A DNA stretch of 64,000 bases from NCBI RefSeq assembly GCF_016863175.1, contig NZ_BOOJ01000062.1, forward strand, positions 1 to 64,000, read 5' to 3'. How positions within the stretch are numbered: position 1 is the stretch's first letter; every line of letters starts with the position of its first letter. The position numbers and the translations under genes were made by a program. The notes under the pieces are model-generated. The model was not told the DNA's origin, ran no database searches, and worked only from the letters and a program-made list of their open reading frames with translations. This document shows, piece by piece, positions 51,790 through 60,253 of this stretch. Source of the DNA: Paraplanobispora siamensis (GTDB lineage Bacteria > Actinomycetota > Actinomycetes > Streptosporangiales > Streptosporangiaceae).

Positions 51790-52655
51790 CGCGACGCCGT
51801 CCGGCCGCCGGAGCGCCGCTTGCGGCCCGGCCGGACGTCGGAGGGCCGGTCCGGTGCGGGCCGGTCGCCGTTGGGCGCTGCGGCGACGCGGTCCCGCAGT
51901 TCCCGTACCTCGGCCCGGAGGGCGGCCAGCTCGGCCAGGACCACCGTGCCGAGCTCCTCGGTCGCCTGCACCGACTCCTCGGCGTGCTCCTCCTCCATCG
52001 CGCTGACCACCACGGCGATGAACAGGTTGAGCACGACGAAGGTGCACACCAGCATGAACAGCACGAAGAACACCCACGCCCACGGATGCTCGTCCATCAC
52101 CTCGCGGGTGATGTCCGACCACCCGTCCCCCGTCATCATCTGGAACAGGGTGAACAGCGAGGTGGGCAGGTCGCCGAAGTACGCCGGCGCCGTGCTCTGG
52201 TACAGCTTGGTGCTCATCACGGCCGCGACGTAGAGCACCAGGCCGAGCAGCAGCACGATCGAGGTCATCCCGGGCACCGCGGTCAGGAGCGCGGTGACGA
52301 CCCTGCGCAGGCTCGGCACCACCGAGATCAGCCGCAGCGCCCGCAGGATCCGCAGCGCCCGCAGCACCGACAGGCCGCCCGCGGTGGGCAGCAGGGAGAC
52401 CAGCACGATCGAGGCGTCGAAGAGGTTCCACGGATCCCGGAAGAACCGGCCGCGGTAGACGTAGACCTTGGCCGCCAGCTCCGCCACGAAGACGTAGAGC
52501 GCGATGTGGTCGACGATCGTGAGCGCCGTGCCGTACCGCCCGACGACGTCGGCGGAGGTCTCCAGCCCCAGGGTCGCCGCGTTGATCACGATGACGGTGA
52601 TGATCATCTGCTGGAAGCGTGAGGTCTCCAGGACGGCGCGAACGCGCTCACGCAC
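51777..52655 (-). CDS. Single-domain voltage-gated cation channel (BacNav/Cav-like)
   Basis: This 292-residue protein has six transmembrane segments: S1 ~16-35, S2 ~47-66, S3 ~75-90, S4 ~97-118 with Arg every third position (LRALRILRALRLISVVPSLR), S5 ~128-148 and S6 ~193-216 (FVLFMLVCTFVVLNLFIAVV). The pore loop reads FQMMTGDGWSDI, where well-known sodium channels have TLESWS. The C-terminus is a coiled coil, as in NaChBac-type tetramers, then a basic tail. It overlaps the end of the S4 gene by 13 bases, tail to tail. Sodium or calcium selectivity cannot be read from sequence. Confidence 0.9.
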   Translation of the reverse strand: MRERVRAVLETSRFQQMIITVIVINAATLGLETSADVVGRYGTALTIVDHIALYVFVAELAAKVYVYRGRFFRDPWNLFDASIVLVSLLPTAGGLSVLRALRILRALRLISVVPSLRRVVTALLTAVPGMTSIVLLLGLVLYVAAVMSTKLYQSTAPAYFGDLPTSLFTLFQMMTGDGWSDITREVMDEHPWAWVFFVLFMLVCTFVVLNLFIAVVVSAMEEEHAEESVQATEELGTVVLAELAALRAEVRELRDRVAAAPNGDRPAPDRPSDVRPGRKRRSGGRTASRQRE

Positions 52656-52849
52656 CGGAACTCCCGGGGGCGGAGGATCGTGGACAGCGCAAGATCATAA
52701 CGGATGCCCGGGACCCCGGCCGCCGGGGGAGAGGCCGGTGCCCGGCAGATGGAAAGCCCCGGCTCCCGGGATGCGGCCGAGCGGGGACGAGGTCCGTGGT
52801 TCTCGCCGAGCAGGGGCGGGTTCGTGGTTCCGGCCGCCCGTGGCGGCGG

Positions 52850-53338
52850 TCAGGGTTCGGGGGACAGGCGGAAGACGCGCAGCTCGCGGCCGGACTTCTC
52901 GGTGTAGCGGTCGTAGACCGGCCACATCCGCACCAGGCGGGGCCAGACCTCGGCCCGCTCGCCGCCCTCCAGGAGGCGGCCGGTGACCGGGACCTGCCGG
53001 CCGCGGAAGGAGACCGCGGCCCGGGGGTTCTTGAGCAGGTTGCCGCTCCAGGCCGGGTGGTGCTCGCGGCCGAAGTTGGATCCGACGACCAGGAAGGACC
53101 CGTCCCTCTCCGGCAGGCAGGCCAGCGGGGTCGGGCGCGGCAGGCCGCTCTTGGCGCCGGTCGTGGTGAGCACGAGCGTGGGGAGCATCTGATCGCTCAT
53201 GACGCTCTTTCCGCCGGTGAGGCGGTGGATCGCCCGGTCGAGACGGGGGACGATCACCGGTCCGGCCTTCATGAACGCGTCGGTCGCCGCCAGCCACTGG
53301 AAGAACGGCTTGAGCCGCGCGATGAGACGGGCACCCAC
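52850..53338 (-). CDS. Nitroreductase-family deazaflavin-dependent oxidoreductase
   Basis: This 162-residue split-barrel protein belongs to the Ddn-like F420-binding family. It contains LVLTTTGAKSGLPRPTPLAC, GSFLVVGSNFGREHHPAWSG, NLLKNPRAAVSFRGRQVPV and WPRLVRMWPVYDRYTEKSGR; the G-GREHHPAW and YDRY strings are family marks. The GTG at 53338 has AGGAG six bases before it and gives the standard length. The longer reading upstream adds unconserved sequence. It likely reduces nitro- or quinone-type substrates with F420H2. Confidence 0.88.
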   Translation of the reverse strand: MGARLIARLKPFFQWLAATDAFMKAGPVIVPRLDRAIHRLTGGKSVMSDQMLPTLVLTTTGAKSGLPRPTPLACLPERDGSFLVVGSNFGREHHPAWSGNLLKNPRAAVSFRGRQVPVTGRLLEGGERAEVWPRLVRMWPVYDRYTEKSGRELRVFRLSPEP

Positions 53339-53513
53339 GGTGGACTCCTGGTGTGCTTGCGGTGTGCGGGACTCCCGCGGCCGGAGGGCCGCTCGACGTT
53401 GATCGTAGCAAGCGCTAGGTAGAATCCCACGCACTCACCCGCTCTCGCACCCACCCGCCCTCCGCCTACCGGCCCGCGCGCTCACCCGCCCGCGCACCCA
53501 CCGGCTCGCTCAC

Positions 53514-54206
53514 TCACCCGCTCTCGCGCTCGCCCGTGACTCCTCGGCCGCCCTGCGATCCGTGCCGCCTCTCCCGGCGGGCCCCGTAGTCGCCGATCCC
53601 CCTCTCCAGCAGCGCGAAGGCCTGCTCGGCCCGCCGCCGCAGGTCCGGGGTGATGGCCTCGACGGTCTCTCCGGCCAGCATGCGCCGTACGGCATGGCCT
53701 ACGACCGTGCGGAGCGTGGCGCCGATCTGCGCGGCGACCACGGCGGGGGTGAGATCGTCGGGGTCGGCGCCGAGATCCTCGGCGATGGCCTCGGCGAGCA
53801 TGCGTTCCCGGGTCTCGTTCATCTCCCGGATCCGGGCGCTGAGGGACGGGCTGGTCTCGATCATCCGGATGAAGACGTCGCCCCCCTCGTGGAACCCGTA
53901 GCGGTAGTGGCCGCTCCCCAGGGCCTGCAGGAAGTCGCGGCGCACCGCCTCCAGCACGCTCTCGCCCGGCCCGCGCTCCCGGAAGACCCGCACGAGCAGC
54001 TCCTCCACCTCCGAGGTCCGGTCGAGGAGCAGGTCCTCCTTGGTGGCGAAGTAGTTGAAGACGGTGTTGACCGAGACGTCGGCCGCCCTGGCGACCTCGG
54101 CCACGGTCACGTTGTCGAAGCCCTTGGCCAGGAACAGGCCTGTCGCGATGTCGGAGATGCGCAGGCGGGTCTCTCTCTTCTTGCGTTCCCGCAGGCCTTC
54201 GCTCAT
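53514..54206 (-). CDS. TetR-family regulator of the adjoining ABC exporter
   Basis: This 230-residue repressor has an HTH at residues ~14-60 (RISDIATGLFLAKGFDNVTV, AEVARAADVSVNTVFNYFAT, KEDLL) and a TetR_C ligand-binding domain with an Arg/Gly-rich tail. It is divergent from a DrrAB-like exporter with 74 bp between them, where two TetR-type operators lie. Classic local repressor of a drug or lipid exporter, relieved by its substrate. The region 53339-53513 downstream is low-complexity CCCGCTC-type DNA with no gene. Confidence 0.93.
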   Translation of the reverse strand: MSEGLRERKKRETRLRISDIATGLFLAKGFDNVTVAEVARAADVSVNTVFNYFATKEDLLLDRTSEVEELLVRVFRERGPGESVLEAVRRDFLQALGSGHYRYGFHEGGDVFIRMIETSPSLSARIREMNETRERMLAEAIAEDLGADPDDLTPAVVAAQIGATLRTVVGHAVRRMLAGETVEAITPDLRRRAEQAFALLERGIGDYGARRERRHGSQGGRGVTGERESG

Positions 54207-54231
54207 GCCTCCATCCTAGTGCCGGACAAAT

Positions 54232-54264
54232 TTTACAGTCACTCTAAAATTAGTGTTACTCTAA
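54232..54264. promoter_or_regulatory. Two TetR-type operators
   Basis: TTTACAGT-C-ACTCTAAA (54232-54248) and TTAGTGT-T-ACTCTAA (54250-54264) are each palindromic with one mismatch. They share the half-site ACTCTAA, and their centres are 17 bp apart. The region is AT-rich and lies directly before the exporter ribosome site. Confidence 0.7.
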
Positions 54265-54280
54265 AAATGGAGGCGGTGAA

Positions 54281-55162
54281 ATGATCAAGACATCGGGTCT
54301 GGCCAAGACCTTCAAAGGCGGCGTCGAGGCCGTCAGGAGCATCGACCTGACCGTGCGGGCGGGAGAGATCGTGGGCTTCCTCGGCCCCAACGGCGCGGGC
54401 AAGACGACCACCATGCGGATGCTGACCACTCTGCTGCGCCCCACCGCGGGCACCGCCGTGATCGCCGGGCACGACCTCGTGACCGACCCGCAGGGCGTGC
54501 GCCGGCGCATCGGTTACGTGTCCCAGGGCGGCGGGGTCGGCCCGTCCGCCCCGGTGGGAGAGGAGATCGAGCTGCACGCCAGGCTGTACGGCATGGGCGC
54601 CGCCGAGGCGCGCGAGCGGGTCGCCGGGACGCTGGAGCGCCTGGGGCTGACGGCCCTGGCCGCGCGGCCAGGCGGTGCGCTCTCCGGCGGTCAGCGCCGC
54701 CGCTTCGACCTGGCGTTCGGCCTGGTCCACCGGCCGTCGCTGCTCTTCCTCGACGAGCCGACCACCGGCCTCGACCCGCAGAGCCGGGCGAACCTGTGGG
54801 GGCACATCCGCCGCCTGCGCGACGAGGACGGGCTCACGGTCTTCCTGAGCACCCACTATCTCGACGAGGCCGACACGCTGGCCGACCGGCTGGTCGTCAT
54901 CGACCACGGCACGGTCGTCGCCGAGGGCACCCCCGCCGAGCTCAAGGGTGGCGCCGGCACCCTCGACGACGCCTTCCTCGCCATCACCGGCCGCTCCCTG
55001 AGAGAGGACGGCGAGGCGGCGGAACCGGGCGCGCCGCCCGGAGGGCCCCACGGGGACCCCGGTCCCCCGGACGGGCAGGCCGACGACGTCCCGGCGGCCG
55101 GAGGCGCCCTTGCGCGATCGGCCGGGCAGGCCGCCGCGGCGGGGAAGCGGGGGGCGCGATGA
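54281..55162 (+). CDS. ABC exporter ATP-binding protein, DrrA-like
   Basis: This 293-residue ATPase has Walker A GPNGAGKTTTMRML (~38-51), the Q-loop YVSQGGG, the ABC signature LSGGQRRRFDLA (~132), Walker B LLFLDEPTTGLDPQSR and the switch His in LSTHYLDEADTL. A DrrA-type C-terminal domain and a ~55-residue Gly/Pro/Ala tail follow. GGAGGCGG precedes the ATG. Controlled by the divergent TetR; ATGA overlap with the permease. Confidence 0.94.
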   Translation: MIKTSGLAKTFKGGVEAVRSIDLTVRAGEIVGFLGPNGAGKTTTMRMLTTLLRPTAGTAVIAGHDLVTDPQGVRRRIGYVSQGGGVGPSAPVGEEIELHARLYGMGAAEARERVAGTLERLGLTALAARPGGALSGGQRRRFDLAFGLVHRPSLLFLDEPTTGLDPQSRANLWGHIRRLRDEDGLTVFLSTHYLDEADTLADRLVVIDHGTVVAEGTPAELKGGAGTLDDAFLAITGRSLREDGEAAEPGAPPGGPHGDPGPPDGQADDVPAAGGALARSAGQAAAAGKRGAR

Positions 55163-55890
55163 ACGCCGTCCGCGACACCTGGCTCGTCACGCGGCACAAC
55201 GTCCGCATCGTCCTGCGGCAGAAGGCCGGGATCGTCTTCGGGGTCCTGCAGCCGATGCTCTACCTGGCGCTGTTCGGCCCGCTGTTCGCCACGATCGGCA
55301 CCTGGGAGACGCTGGTCCCCGGCCTACTGGCCCAGGTCGGCCTGTTCAGCGCGGGCCTGTCCGGGGTGGGCATCGTCTTCGACGCGCGCTCCGGGGTGCT
55401 GGAGCGGCTGCGGGTCACCCCGGCGCGCCGTACGGCACTGCTGCTCGGCCGGGTCCTGGGCAGCTCCCTCACCGTGCTGATCCAGTCGGTCATCCTGATA
55501 GCGGCCGGCTACGCCTTCGGCCTGCGCGCGCCGCTGCCCGGCGTGCTGGCCGGGCTGGCCCTCATGACGCTGCTCGGAGTCGGCCTGGCCGCGTTGTCCA
55601 ACGCGATCGCGCTGGTCATGGATCCGGACGCCTTCGCTCCGATCGTGAGCACCGCGGTCATCCCGCTGGTCCTGCTCTCCGGGGCGTTCCTGCCGATGTC
55701 CATGGCCCCCGCCTGGCTCGACGCGATCTCCCGCCTCACCCCGTTCCGGCACGTGGTGGAGGCGATCCGCGACCTGTTCGCCGGTCACTACGCGACCTGG
55801 ACGGTGGCGACGGGCGTCGCGGTGACCGCGGTCCTCGCGGTGGCCTGCGTGGCCGTCGGAACGCGCATCTTCAGCCGCGAGAACGCCTGA
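55159..55890 (+). CDS. ABC-2 type exporter permease, DrrB-like
   Basis: This 243-residue membrane protein has six helices. It starts with the amphipathic NAVRDTWLVTRHNVRIVLRQ and has GVLQPMLYLALFGPLFATIG, a coupling-type loop FDARSGVLERLRVTPARRTA, the C-loop-like PLVLLSGAFLPMSMAPAWLD, and NRLTPF-like SRLTPFRHVVEAIRDL. These are all typical of DrrB/ABC-2 permeases. It should export a drug or lipid together with the upstream ATPase. Confidence 0.92.
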   Translation: MNAVRDTWLVTRHNVRIVLRQKAGIVFGVLQPMLYLALFGPLFATIGTWETLVPGLLAQVGLFSAGLSGVGIVFDARSGVLERLRVTPARRTALLLGRVLGSSLTVLIQSVILIAAGYAFGLRAPLPGVLAGLALMTLLGVGLAALSNAIALVMDPDAFAPIVSTAVIPLVLLSGAFLPMSMAPAWLDAISRLTPFRHVVEAIRDLFAGHYATWTVATGVAVTAVLAVACVAVGTRIFSRENA

Positions 55891-55987
55891 GACCCGAACC
55901 GCGGGAGAACGCCTGACACCCGAACGCGGGAGCGCACGGCACCTGCCGCGGACCCGGCGGAGGCGGGCCTGCGGAGTGAACCGGCTC

Positions 55988-56014
55988 TATACGTACAGAC
56001 TGCATGTATGTATA
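55988..56014 (+). promoter_or_regulatory. 27-bp TetR-type palindrome
   Basis: TATACGTACA-GACTGCA-TGTATGTATA has 10-base arms with a single mismatch. It lies 50 bp before the isomerase-family gene that is followed by a TetR gene. It is likely the autoregulatory operator and overlaps the promoter. Confidence 0.68.
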
Positions 56015-56063
56015 TTCGTGCCCACACCCGCAGGCCCGCCACCCGGCAGGAGAGGACAAGGGC

Positions 56064-56714
56064 ATGGAACTCACCCCCACGCAGACGATCGACGGGCTCA
56101 TCGCCGAATACGAGGACTTCGCCGACCTGGTCGGCGGCCTGTCCCCGCAGGAGCTCGACACGCCCACCCGGTGCGCCGGCTGGGCCGTACGGGATGTGGC
56201 CGGCCACGTCACCGGCGGGGCGCTGGACACCGTCGCGCTGACCATCGGCGCGCGCAGTCCCGACCAGCAGGCCGCGGACCTCCGTGACCACGACCACGCC
56301 GCCGAGCTGCGCAAGGCGGCGGCCGAGCTGCGGGCGCTGCTGGAGGCGGCCGTCTCCGCCTGGGACCGGCCCAGCATGGCCCCCGACCGGACGATCGGGA
56401 ACGGCGTCCTGACCCTCTGGTACGACACCTACATGCACGCCGACGACGTCCGCTCCGCTCTGGGCCGGCCGAGTGAGCGCGGTCCGGGGCTGGCGGCGTC
56501 GGTGCGGTGGATGCTGGAGGAGCTGGGCCGCAAGGGATGGGGACCCGCGCGGGTCAGCCTCACCGGTCTCCGGGAGCGCGGGGCCGGAGAAGCGGAGATC
56601 GGCGGCGGGGGACCGCTCGTGCGCGCCGACGCCCTGCGGTTCATGCTGGCCGCCACCGGGCGGATCGATCCCGCCGAGGTGGGTCTCGACGAGAGCGTGA
56701 ACATCTACCGCTGA
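56064..56714 (+). CDS. Mycothiol-dependent maleylpyruvate-isomerase-family protein
   Basis: This 216-residue DinB-like four-helix protein belongs to the MDMPI/TIGR03083 family. LSPQELDTPTRCAGWAVRDVAGHVTGG holds the W-x(2)-RDV-x-GH-type metal/thiol motif. YDTYMHADDVRSALGRP carries the HxxD region, and the C-terminal VRADALRFMLAATGRIDPAE resembles the MDMPI C domain. AGGAGAGG lies before the ATG at 56064. It would bind a divalent metal and may use mycothiol. Substrate unknown. A TetR gene follows after 16 bp and probably controls it. Confidence 0.85.
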   Translation: MELTPTQTIDGLIAEYEDFADLVGGLSPQELDTPTRCAGWAVRDVAGHVTGGALDTVALTIGARSPDQQAADLRDHDHAAELRKAAAELRALLEAAVSAWDRPSMAPDRTIGNGVLTLWYDTYMHADDVRSALGRPSERGPGLAASVRWMLEELGRKGWGPARVSLTGLRERGAGEAEIGGGGPLVRADALRFMLAATGRIDPAEVGLDESVNIYR

Positions 56715-56730
56715 CCCCTACGATGAGCGT

Positions 56731-57327
56731 GTGCGCAACCGGAAGGTGGAACAGGGCGAGGCGACGCGCGGCGCGCTCATCAAGGCGGCCGTCGCCCTGT
56801 TCGCCGACAGGGGCTACGCCGACACCCCGACCGCGGAGATCGTGGCCCGCGCGGAGGTCACCCGCGGGGCGCTGTACCACCACTTCGCGGACAAGGAGCA
56901 GCTCTTCCTCGCCGTCCTGGAGACGATCGAGGAGGACATCTTCCACCGCGTGCTCGCCGCCACCGCCACGGCCGGCGACGACCCGGCCGCCCGGCTCCGC
57001 ACCGGGACCGACGTCTTCCTCGACGCCTGTCTCGAACGGCCCGTCCAGCGGATCCTCCTGCAGGAAGGCCCGTCGGTGCTGGGCTGGGACCGCTGGCATC
57101 GGTTCGACAACCCCCGCTGTTCACGGCACCTGCTGGCCCGCGGCCTGGCCGACGCGATCGCGGCCGGCGTGATCGAGGAACAGCCCGCCGAGCCGCTGGC
57201 GCACCTGCTGTACGGCTCGCTGGTCCAGGCCGGCATGGTCATCGCCGGAGCGGACGACCCCGCCGCCGCCCGCGCCACCATGGGGGCGGCGGCCCAGCGC
57301 CTGCTGACCTCCCTGCTGCGTCACTGA
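56731..57327 (+). CDS. TetR-family regulator
   Basis: This 198-residue protein has an HTH (residues ~10-55: ATRGALIKAAVALFADRGYA, TAEIVARAEVTRGALYHHFA) and a C-terminal domain with LIGR-like LLQEGPSVLGWDRWHRFDN. This WxRWxxxD pattern is seen in one common actinobacterial TetR subgroup. GTG start without a strong ribosome site, 16 bp after the isomerase-family gene. It probably binds the palindrome upstream of that gene. Confidence 0.92.
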   Translation: MRNRKVEQGEATRGALIKAAVALFADRGYADTPTAEIVARAEVTRGALYHHFADKEQLFLAVLETIEEDIFHRVLAATATAGDDPAARLRTGTDVFLDACLERPVQRILLQEGPSVLGWDRWHRFDNPRCSRHLLARGLADAIAAGVIEEQPAEPLAHLLYGSLVQAGMVIAGADDPAAARATMGAAAQRLLTSLLRH

Positions 57328-57486
57328 CGCGGCCGCCTCACCGTCTGACACCCTGACACTCCATCCCGAAGAGACACTCCATCCCGGAGCGGGAAACTTC
57401 AGGACGGAACAGGGCCGGTCACTGTCAACCGGACGCCCTCACGCACCGTCTCTCCTGTGCCACCATCTGTCGCACCAGGAGCAGCC

Positions 57487-58350
57487 TTGCGGGTCCGCCT
57501 CATCCTCCCGGCCGTCACCTTGGCCCTTCTCCCGCACCAGCAGGCGCCCGCCGCCGGCGCCGCGGTCATCACCCAGGTCGTCGAATACGAGTGCACCGCG
57601 AAGGCCACGGGGGAGAGGCAGAACGTCGACGTCACGATCCAGCTGACGATGCCGACCGGCGCCACGGCGGGCGAGCAGCTGAGCATCGGCTGGCGCGGCA
57701 CGTACGTCCGGGGCTCCGAGCTGCTGGCGCCCGCCGGAGGGCTGACCGCGGGCACCAAGCTGTACGCCTACGCCTCCATCAGCGACTTCCCCGGCCTGAC
57801 CTCCGCCACCGGGGTGGGGGAACTGGGCACGCCGGAGGCGGGCGAGATCATCCCCCTGCCGTCGGGCGTGGTCCCCCTGCGGACCACCCCGAACAGCGCG
57901 GGCACCGGGACGGTACGGCCGGCCGCGATCAACTTCGGGCCCCGGCCCACAGAACCGGAGATCGAGTGCGAGGTGCTCAACGAAGAGGCTCTGACGACCT
58001 ACCCCCTGACGGTGACCGCCGGGACCGGCGGGCCGGATGACGACCCGGGCGGCGCCCCGGACGACGACTCAGACCCGGCACCCGTGAACCCGCAGCCCAC
58101 CCGTACCGTCACCGCGACCGCGACCGCGACCGCGGTGGAAACGGTGGAGGCGGAGGAGGACACGCCCCGGGACGGGGTGGTCAGAACCCCGAAGGGCGGG
58201 GCCGCCACCGGAGGCGGCGGCGAGGCCGGTCCCGACGGGCGGACGTTCGTGGCGACCGGACTCCTGCTCGTCCTGGCCGCCGGCGCCGGCCTCCTCCTGC
58301 GCCGGCGGCGCGGCGTCCGCTCCCGGCCGGGCTCGGCCTCCGCGCGGTGA
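57487..58350 (+). CDS. Secreted surface protein with a C-terminal membrane anchor
   Basis: This 287-residue protein has an N-terminal signal peptide (MRVRLILPAVTLALLPHQQAPAAGA-like, ~1-25). A ~165-residue beta-rich domain follows (VVEYECTAKATGERQNVDVT, IGWRGTYVRGSELL, with two Cys). Next are an Asp/Pro/Thr-rich linker with TATATATA, and a C-terminal helix plus Arg cluster (FVATGLLLVLAAGAGLLLRR). This resembles a sortase substrate tail but lacks LPxTG, so it is likely a membrane-anchored surface protein. The TTG at 57487 is five bases after AGGAG. Confidence 0.78.
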   Translation: MRVRLILPAVTLALLPHQQAPAAGAAVITQVVEYECTAKATGERQNVDVTIQLTMPTGATAGEQLSIGWRGTYVRGSELLAPAGGLTAGTKLYAYASISDFPGLTSATGVGELGTPEAGEIIPLPSGVVPLRTTPNSAGTGTVRPAAINFGPRPTEPEIECEVLNEEALTTYPLTVTAGTGGPDDDPGGAPDDDSDPAPVNPQPTRTVTATATATAVETVEAEEDTPRDGVVRTPKGGAATGGGGEAGPDGRTFVATGLLLVLAAGAGLLLRRRRGVRSRPGSASAR

Positions 58351-58472
58351 GGGCCGGAACGGCCGGGAGAACCCGGCCTGGAGCGTCCGACGGCCCGCCG
58401 CAGGAGTCACGGCGCCGACGGCGGGTAGGCCGGAGGTACCCCCGGCTCTGACGAACGCGGAGGAGGGGGACG

Positions 58473-59981
58473 ATGACCGCGACCGGCTCCAGGACGCGCC
58501 AGGCCGCGCTGCGCGACCCCATGCGCAGCGCGGGAGGGCTGCACGTGACCGGCCGCCTGCGCCGGGGCGTGGCCGAGTTCCTCAGGCTGCCCCTGCTGAT
58601 GATCTTCGCCTTCTGCGTGGCCGGCGTGCTCGTGGCGCTCCTCGACGCCTCGGCGGACGAGCGGGCGCCGTTGCGGGAGATCGCCGCGGCCCTGGTGCCC
58701 GACGAGGGCTCGATCGAGTTCGTCTCGGCGGTGGCGACGAGCGTGGTGACGGTCACCTCGATCACGTTCTCGGTGCTCCTGCTGGCCGTGCAGCAGACCT
58801 CGCAGGCGCTGACGGCCGTGGTCTTCGACCAGTTCCTGCGCCGCACCGCCAACCAGGTCTACTTCGGCTTCTTCGTCGGCACGTCCGCGTTCTGCTTCCT
58901 GATCCTGGGGCCGGCCAGGCGCGATCCCGCGCCGGTGTACGGCGCCGCGATCACCCTCGTGCTCGCCGTCGTCGCGCTGGTCATCCTGCTGCTGCTGATC
59001 CACGGCACCATCGACCAGATGCGCCCGCAGTCGGTGGTGCGCTCCATCCACGAGCTGGCGCTGCGCGCCCGCGAGCGGGAGCTCGTCCTGTTGTGCCGTA
59101 CCCGGGCCGAACGGACCAGCGAACCGAGCGGACGCGAGCGCGGCGTCACGGTGTACGACAGCGGATACGTCGTCTCGGTCGATGTGGACGCGCTGGCCCG
59201 CGTGGCCGCCGAGGCCGGGGACGACGTGGAGATCATCGTCCGGGGCGCGCTGGGCGACTATCTCGTCTTCGGCGACGTGACGGCCCTGATCGCCGGCGTC
59301 GACGCCGATGACGACTCCTGGGACGACGCGGTGCGCGAGGCCTTCGAGCTGAACGACATCCGCGACGTCGACGTGGAGATGGGATACGCGACCGGCCAGC
59401 TGAACAACATCGCCTGGGCCGCCTCGTCCAGTTCCCAGCAGAGCCCGCAGACCGCGATCACCGCGGTGCGCGCGCTGCGCGACCTGCTGGCGCGCTGCCT
59501 GGCCGGCGGGGAACGCGACCGTGTGTCACGCGAGGACCTGGAAGACGGGGAGGACTGGCAGGATCGGGAGGGAGGCGCCGGTCGCCCCGGGGAGCCGTCC
59601 GTGGTCCCCGTGGTCTACGTCGACGGTGCGGCCTCCCGCATCGTGGGCGCGCTGGCCGCCGTCGTCATCGCCACCGCCGAGTCGCGGCAGGTGCACACCT
59701 GCGCCGAGACGCTGCGCGCCTTCACCGGCACCATCGCGCGCCTGCGGACCGAGCGGGACCGGGCCGTGGTGGGCACCGCCCTGGACAGCGTCCTGCCGGC
59801 CGTCATCCAGCACGCGGAGGCGCCGGAGCTGGCCGAGACGCTGCGGGAGCTGGAACGCGTCCTGCGCGAGCACGACTACGACGTCTCCCGCGTCGCGCAG
59901 GTGCGGGACCTGCTGTCGCAGGCCACCGCCCGGCTCCTGCCCAAGGCGTCCGACGAGCCCCAGGCGGCCCACCCCCGGTGA
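58473..59981 (+). CDS. DUF2254 membrane protein, copy 2
   Basis: This 502-residue paralogue of the protein at 25982 has the same layout. Shared blocks are VVTVTSITFSVLLLAVQQTS, VVFDQFLRRTANQVYFGFF, TIDQMRPQSVVRSIHELALR, VYDSGYVVSVD and GQLNNIAWAASSSSQQSP. It carries an extra acidic insertion (~355-380, Asp/Glu/Arg-rich) absent from copy 1. AGGAGGGG lies before the ATG. A GGGTAG string at 58423-58428 could be a weak SigB-like -10. Function unknown. Confidence 0.9.
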   Translation: MTATGSRTRQAALRDPMRSAGGLHVTGRLRRGVAEFLRLPLLMIFAFCVAGVLVALLDASADERAPLREIAAALVPDEGSIEFVSAVATSVVTVTSITFSVLLLAVQQTSQALTAVVFDQFLRRTANQVYFGFFVGTSAFCFLILGPARRDPAPVYGAAITLVLAVVALVILLLLIHGTIDQMRPQSVVRSIHELALRARERELVLLCRTRAERTSEPSGRERGVTVYDSGYVVSVDVDALARVAAEAGDDVEIIVRGALGDYLVFGDVTALIAGVDADDDSWDDAVREAFELNDIRDVDVEMGYATGQLNNIAWAASSSSQQSPQTAITAVRALRDLLARCLAGGERDRVSREDLEDGEDWQDREGGAGRPGEPSVVPVVYVDGAASRIVGALAAVVIATAESRQVHTCAETLRAFTGTIARLRTERDRAVVGTALDSVLPAVIQHAEAPELAETLRELERVLREHDYDVSRVAQVRDLLSQATARLLPKASDEPQAAHPR

Positions 59982-60009
59982 GGCGCTCCCGGCTGTCCGG
60001 GCCGGGTTC

Positions 60010-60243
60010 CTAGCGGGGCGGGCCGAAGGGCTCGATGGGCGGGTCGGAGTAGACGCCGGTGCCCGTCGCCGGATCGATGCGCCGGGCGGCGGCCTCGGAG
60101 ACCCGCAGGACGTACAGGCCGTGCGCGGGGTCGATCGACACCAGGCCGTAGCCGATGTCGACCTCCTCCTGCGACAGCCCGAGGATCTCCATGGCGTCCG
60201 TCAACGTCGCCTCGGGCGGGAGCCGTACCGTCACGAGAAGCAT
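60010..60243 (-). CDS. Small conserved-looking protein next to a subtilase
   Basis: This 77-residue soluble protein begins MLLVTVRLPPEATLTDAMEI, continues LGLSQEEVDIGYGLVSIDPA and ends with a Pro-rich tail. It has no signal peptide. It lies ten bases after the subtilase stop, so the two are surely co-transcribed. Its size and the VTVRL/GYGLVSID strand pattern would suit a propeptide-like inhibitor or partner of the protease, but this is inference only. Confidence 0.75.
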   Translation of the reverse strand: MLLVTVRLPPEATLTDAMEILGLSQEEVDIGYGLVSIDPAHGLYVLRVSEAAARRIDPATGTGVYSDPPIEPFGPPR

Positions 60244-60253
60244 GCACCCTACG

